Of a stretch of 64,000 nucleotides of DNA, positions 62,556-64,000 are shown in pieces. A program made the position numbers and the translations under genes. The DNA lies in assembly GCF_017948455.1 (NCBI RefSeq), contig NZ_JAFFSU010000018.1, positions 95,912 to 159,911 of the forward strand, read 5' to 3'. Each line of letters starts with the position of its first letter. The first letter of the stretch is position 1. This DNA is from Streptomyces sp. GESEQ-4 (GTDB lineage: Bacteria; Actinomycetota; Actinomycetes; Streptomycetales; Streptomycetaceae). The notes beneath the pieces were generated by a model, which did no database searches, was not told the DNA's origin, and saw only the letters and a program-made list of their open reading frames with translations.

Positions 62556-63554
62556 TCAGGCAGGCGGCAACAGCCCGATAGCGAGATAGGCGGTATCCAC
62601 AGTCGGCCGCGCCATCGCCCGTGCCTTCTCAGCCCCATCCCGCAACACCCCCTCCACATGACCAGGATCCGCGCACAACTCCTTGTGCCTCTCCTGTACG
62701 GGCCTGAGGAACTCCACCACGGCGTCAGCGGTGTCCTTCTTCAACGCGCCATACGACTCATATACACCGCTCAAGCCCTCCGGGTTCCCACCCGTACAGG
62801 CCGCAAGGATCTCCAGCAGATTCGCGACCCCGGGCCGCCCCTCCCGGTCGTACACGACCTCCTGCCCGCTGTCGGTCACGGCCCGCATGACCTTCTTCCG
62901 CACCACCTCGGGCTCATCCAGCAGATAGACGATCCCCGGCCCGACGTCCTCGCTCTTCCCCATCTTCGACGTCGGGTCCTGCAGGTTCATCACCCGCGCC
63001 CCCACCTTCGGATGCGTCGCCCGCGGCACCACGAACGTATGCCCGTACCGCTGGTTGAACCGCACGGCCAGATCCCGCGCCAGCTCCACATGCTGAACCT
63101 GGTCATCCCCCACCGGCACCTCGTCGGTCCCATACGCCAGGATGTCCGCCGCCATCAGCACGGGATACGTCAGCAACGACAGCCGCACACTCCCGCCCCG
63201 CTCGCGCTCACGCGCCGCCTTCTCCTTGTACTGGATCATCCGCCGCATCTCACCGTCGGTGGCCACGCACTCCAGCACATACGACAACCGCGCATGCTCA
63301 TCCACATGGCTCTGCACGAACACGGTGCACAGCGCCGGATCCAGCCCCGCAGCGAGCAACAGCGTCGCCGCCTGCCGACTGAGCCGCCGCACCCGCGCCG
63401 GATCGTGATCCACGGTCAGCGCATGCAGGTCCACGATGCAGAACAGCGCATCCGCCTGATGCTGATCCACCGCGGCCCACTGCCGCATGGCTCCCAGATA
63501 GTTCCCCAGCGTCAGATGCCCGGTCGGCTTGACCCCACTGAAGACCCGCGTCAT
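62556..63554 (-). CDS. trpS: tryptophanyl-tRNA synthetase (inducible, indolmycin-resistant type)
   Basis: A 332-residue class Ic synthetase from the ATG at 63554 (MTRVFSGVKPTGHLTLGN). PTGHLTLGNYLGAMR is the HIGH-like motif, DPTSKMGKSEDVGPG the KMSKS motif, and VFVQSHVDEH and DEVPVGDDQVQH line the tryptophan pocket. AGGTGGAGAG-type purines precede the start. Streptomyces carry two trpS genes; the copy at this locus (SCO3334, from memory) is the auxiliary, indolmycin-resistant enzyme controlled by ribosome-mediated attenuation, which the leader here supports. Confidence 0.93.
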   Translation of the reverse strand: MTRVFSGVKPTGHLTLGNYLGAMRQWAAVDQHQADALFCIVDLHALTVDHDPARVRRLSRQAATLLLAAGLDPALCTVFVQSHVDEHARLSYVLECVATDGEMRRMIQYKEKAARERERGGSVRLSLLTYPVLMAADILAYGTDEVPVGDDQVQHVELARDLAVRFNQRYGHTFVVPRATHPKVGARVMNLQDPTSKMGKSEDVGPGIVYLLDEPEVVRKKVMRAVTDSGQEVVYDREGRPGVANLLEILAACTGGNPEGLSGVYESYGALKKDTADAVVEFLRPVQERHKELCADPGHVEGVLRDGAEKARAMARPTVDTAYLAIGLLPPA

Positions 63555-63618
63555 CTCTCCACCTCCTGGTCGAGACCGCCGCACCCGGCCGGCCGACCCT
63601 CCCGGAGGGAGATACGAG

Positions 63619-63643
63619 AACGGCCGCCGAAGCGGCGGCCGTT
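63619..63643 (-). terminator. attenuator hairpin of trpS
   Basis: On the minus strand, perfect 10-bp arms AACGGCCGCC and GGCGGCCGTT flank a 5-nt loop, followed by CTCGTATCT. It lies between the Trp-Trp leader peptide and trpS. Competing GCCGCC/GGCGGC segments just after the Trp codons can form the alternative antiterminator. Confidence 0.75.
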
Positions 63644-63669
63644 GGTTGCATACGTGAGTACGGCCGCCG

Positions 63670-63711
63670 TCAGGCGGCCCACCACAGCTGGGTACACGTA
63701 CGCGTCGTCAC
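63670..63711 (-). CDS. trpS leader peptide (tandem Trp codons)
   Basis: GTG 63711 opens a 13-residue peptide MTTRTCTQLWWAA that ends at TGA 63670. Two adjacent TGG codons lie four codons before the stop. Position and composition are those of an attenuation leader: ribosome stalling at low charged tRNA-Trp would favour the antiterminator and allow trpS transcription. Confidence 0.78.
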   Translation of the reverse strand: MTTRTCTQLWWAA

Positions 63712-63873
63712 GCAGGCCAGGCTACGCCTCGACAGCCCGCCGCGGACCCAAGTTGACACGCCCAGACCCGGTACGTACTGTTCTCCGAGTTGTCCGACGT
63801 GAGCGCCGACTCCGGTCGGTCCCCGGACAGCCAATCCGTAAGTACCAACCACTACTCGACGAGCAGTGATCAT

Positions 63874-64000
63874 TCTGCCGTCGCGTCATTGGTATGTGTA
63901 TTTACGGAATGAGGAATCCGCGTTCGAGAGACCGCAGCCCCCGATTAGCTCGGGAGCCAGGAATCCGCTAAAGTCTCACTCGTCGGAACGGCTCAACGGC
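63874..64000 (+). promoter_or_regulatory. probable upstream promoter/leader region of an rRNA operon
   Basis: No ORF. The plus strand ends with CCAGGAATCCGCTAAAGTCT then CACTCGTCGGAACGG, which resembles the promoter/leader sequence preceding Streptomyces 16S rRNA genes as I remember it. The AT-rich GTATTTACGGAAT (63898-63910) may hold another promoter. The trpS promoter must also lie here on the opposite strand. Confidence 0.45.

Noticed and set aside
62556..63711. T-box riboswitch for trpS
   Set aside because: No T-box motif (TGGNACCGCG) is seen; the tandem-Trp leader peptide with competing hairpins explains the region better.

Overview
The window is about 71% GC with GTG/ATG starts, strong G/C third-position bias and dense ATGA/GTGA-coupled gene pairs. 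Together with the sigE-cseABC, panC-nadB-nadC-coaX, lsr2, clpC, disA-radA and inducible trpS loci in this order, this identifies a Streptomyces chromosome, in a core region syntenic (from memory) with S. coelicolor around SCO3392 to SCO3334. No phage, IS element, CRISPR, tRNA or complete rRNA gene is visible. Layout: 0-6.6 kb, a membrane-anchored esterase, a coiled-coil membrane protein, two PH-domain membrane proteins, an orphan nuoD and, convergent to it, a MidA/NDUFAF7-type methyltransferase. 6.7-11.5 kb, a DesK/NarL-type two-component pair, an ArsR-like DUF5937 regulator beside a perfect 23-bp palindrome, and a threonine-aldolase-like enzyme. 11.6-17 kb, a coupled cofactor operon: DUF2520 dehydrogenase, panC, nadB, nadC, coaX, for CoA and NAD precursors. 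17-23.7 kb, small conserved genes, a BlaI-like regulator, argA-type acetyltransferase, the nucleoid protein lsr2, and clpC behind two ClgR-type operators. 23.7-27.4 kb, a two-gene candidate conflict/defence cassette (trypsin-NACHT-LRR protein plus a Trypco2-domain partner) bounded by hairpin terminators and embedded in core genes. 27.5-32.5 kb, secreted HAD phosphatase, M23 peptidase, a TetR/MFS pair with a long inverted-repeat operator, and an AraC/VOC pair. 32.5-36 kb, the cell-envelope stress operon sigE-cseA-cseB-cseC. 36-46.3 kb, mutY, disA, radA, a predicted sigma-like/zinc-finger/BACON membrane protein, a cysteine-rich protein, Ppx/GppA phosphatase, sugar isomerase and TetR. 46.4-53 kb, ilvD, a Ser/Thr kinase with a PQQ beta-propeller, a duplicated SH3-like gene pair with one frameshifted copy, a membrane protein and a methyltransferase. 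53-55.7 kb, an ABC-2 exporter with a predicted leaderless promoter, and proC. 55.7-62.5 kb, a tightly coupled sugar-uptake/metabolism operon (oxidoreductase, PmoA-like DUF6807, cupin, binding lipoprotein, two permeases, YesL-like protein) behind a LacI-type operator but without its own ATPase or LacI gene. 62.5-64 kb, trpS with a Trp-Trp leader peptide and attenuator, then sequence resembling the upstream region of an rRNA operon. The most interesting items are the NACHT/Trypco2 cassette, the nuoD-MidA neighbourhood with a changed quinone-site residue, and the sigma/anti-sigma-like BACON fusion.
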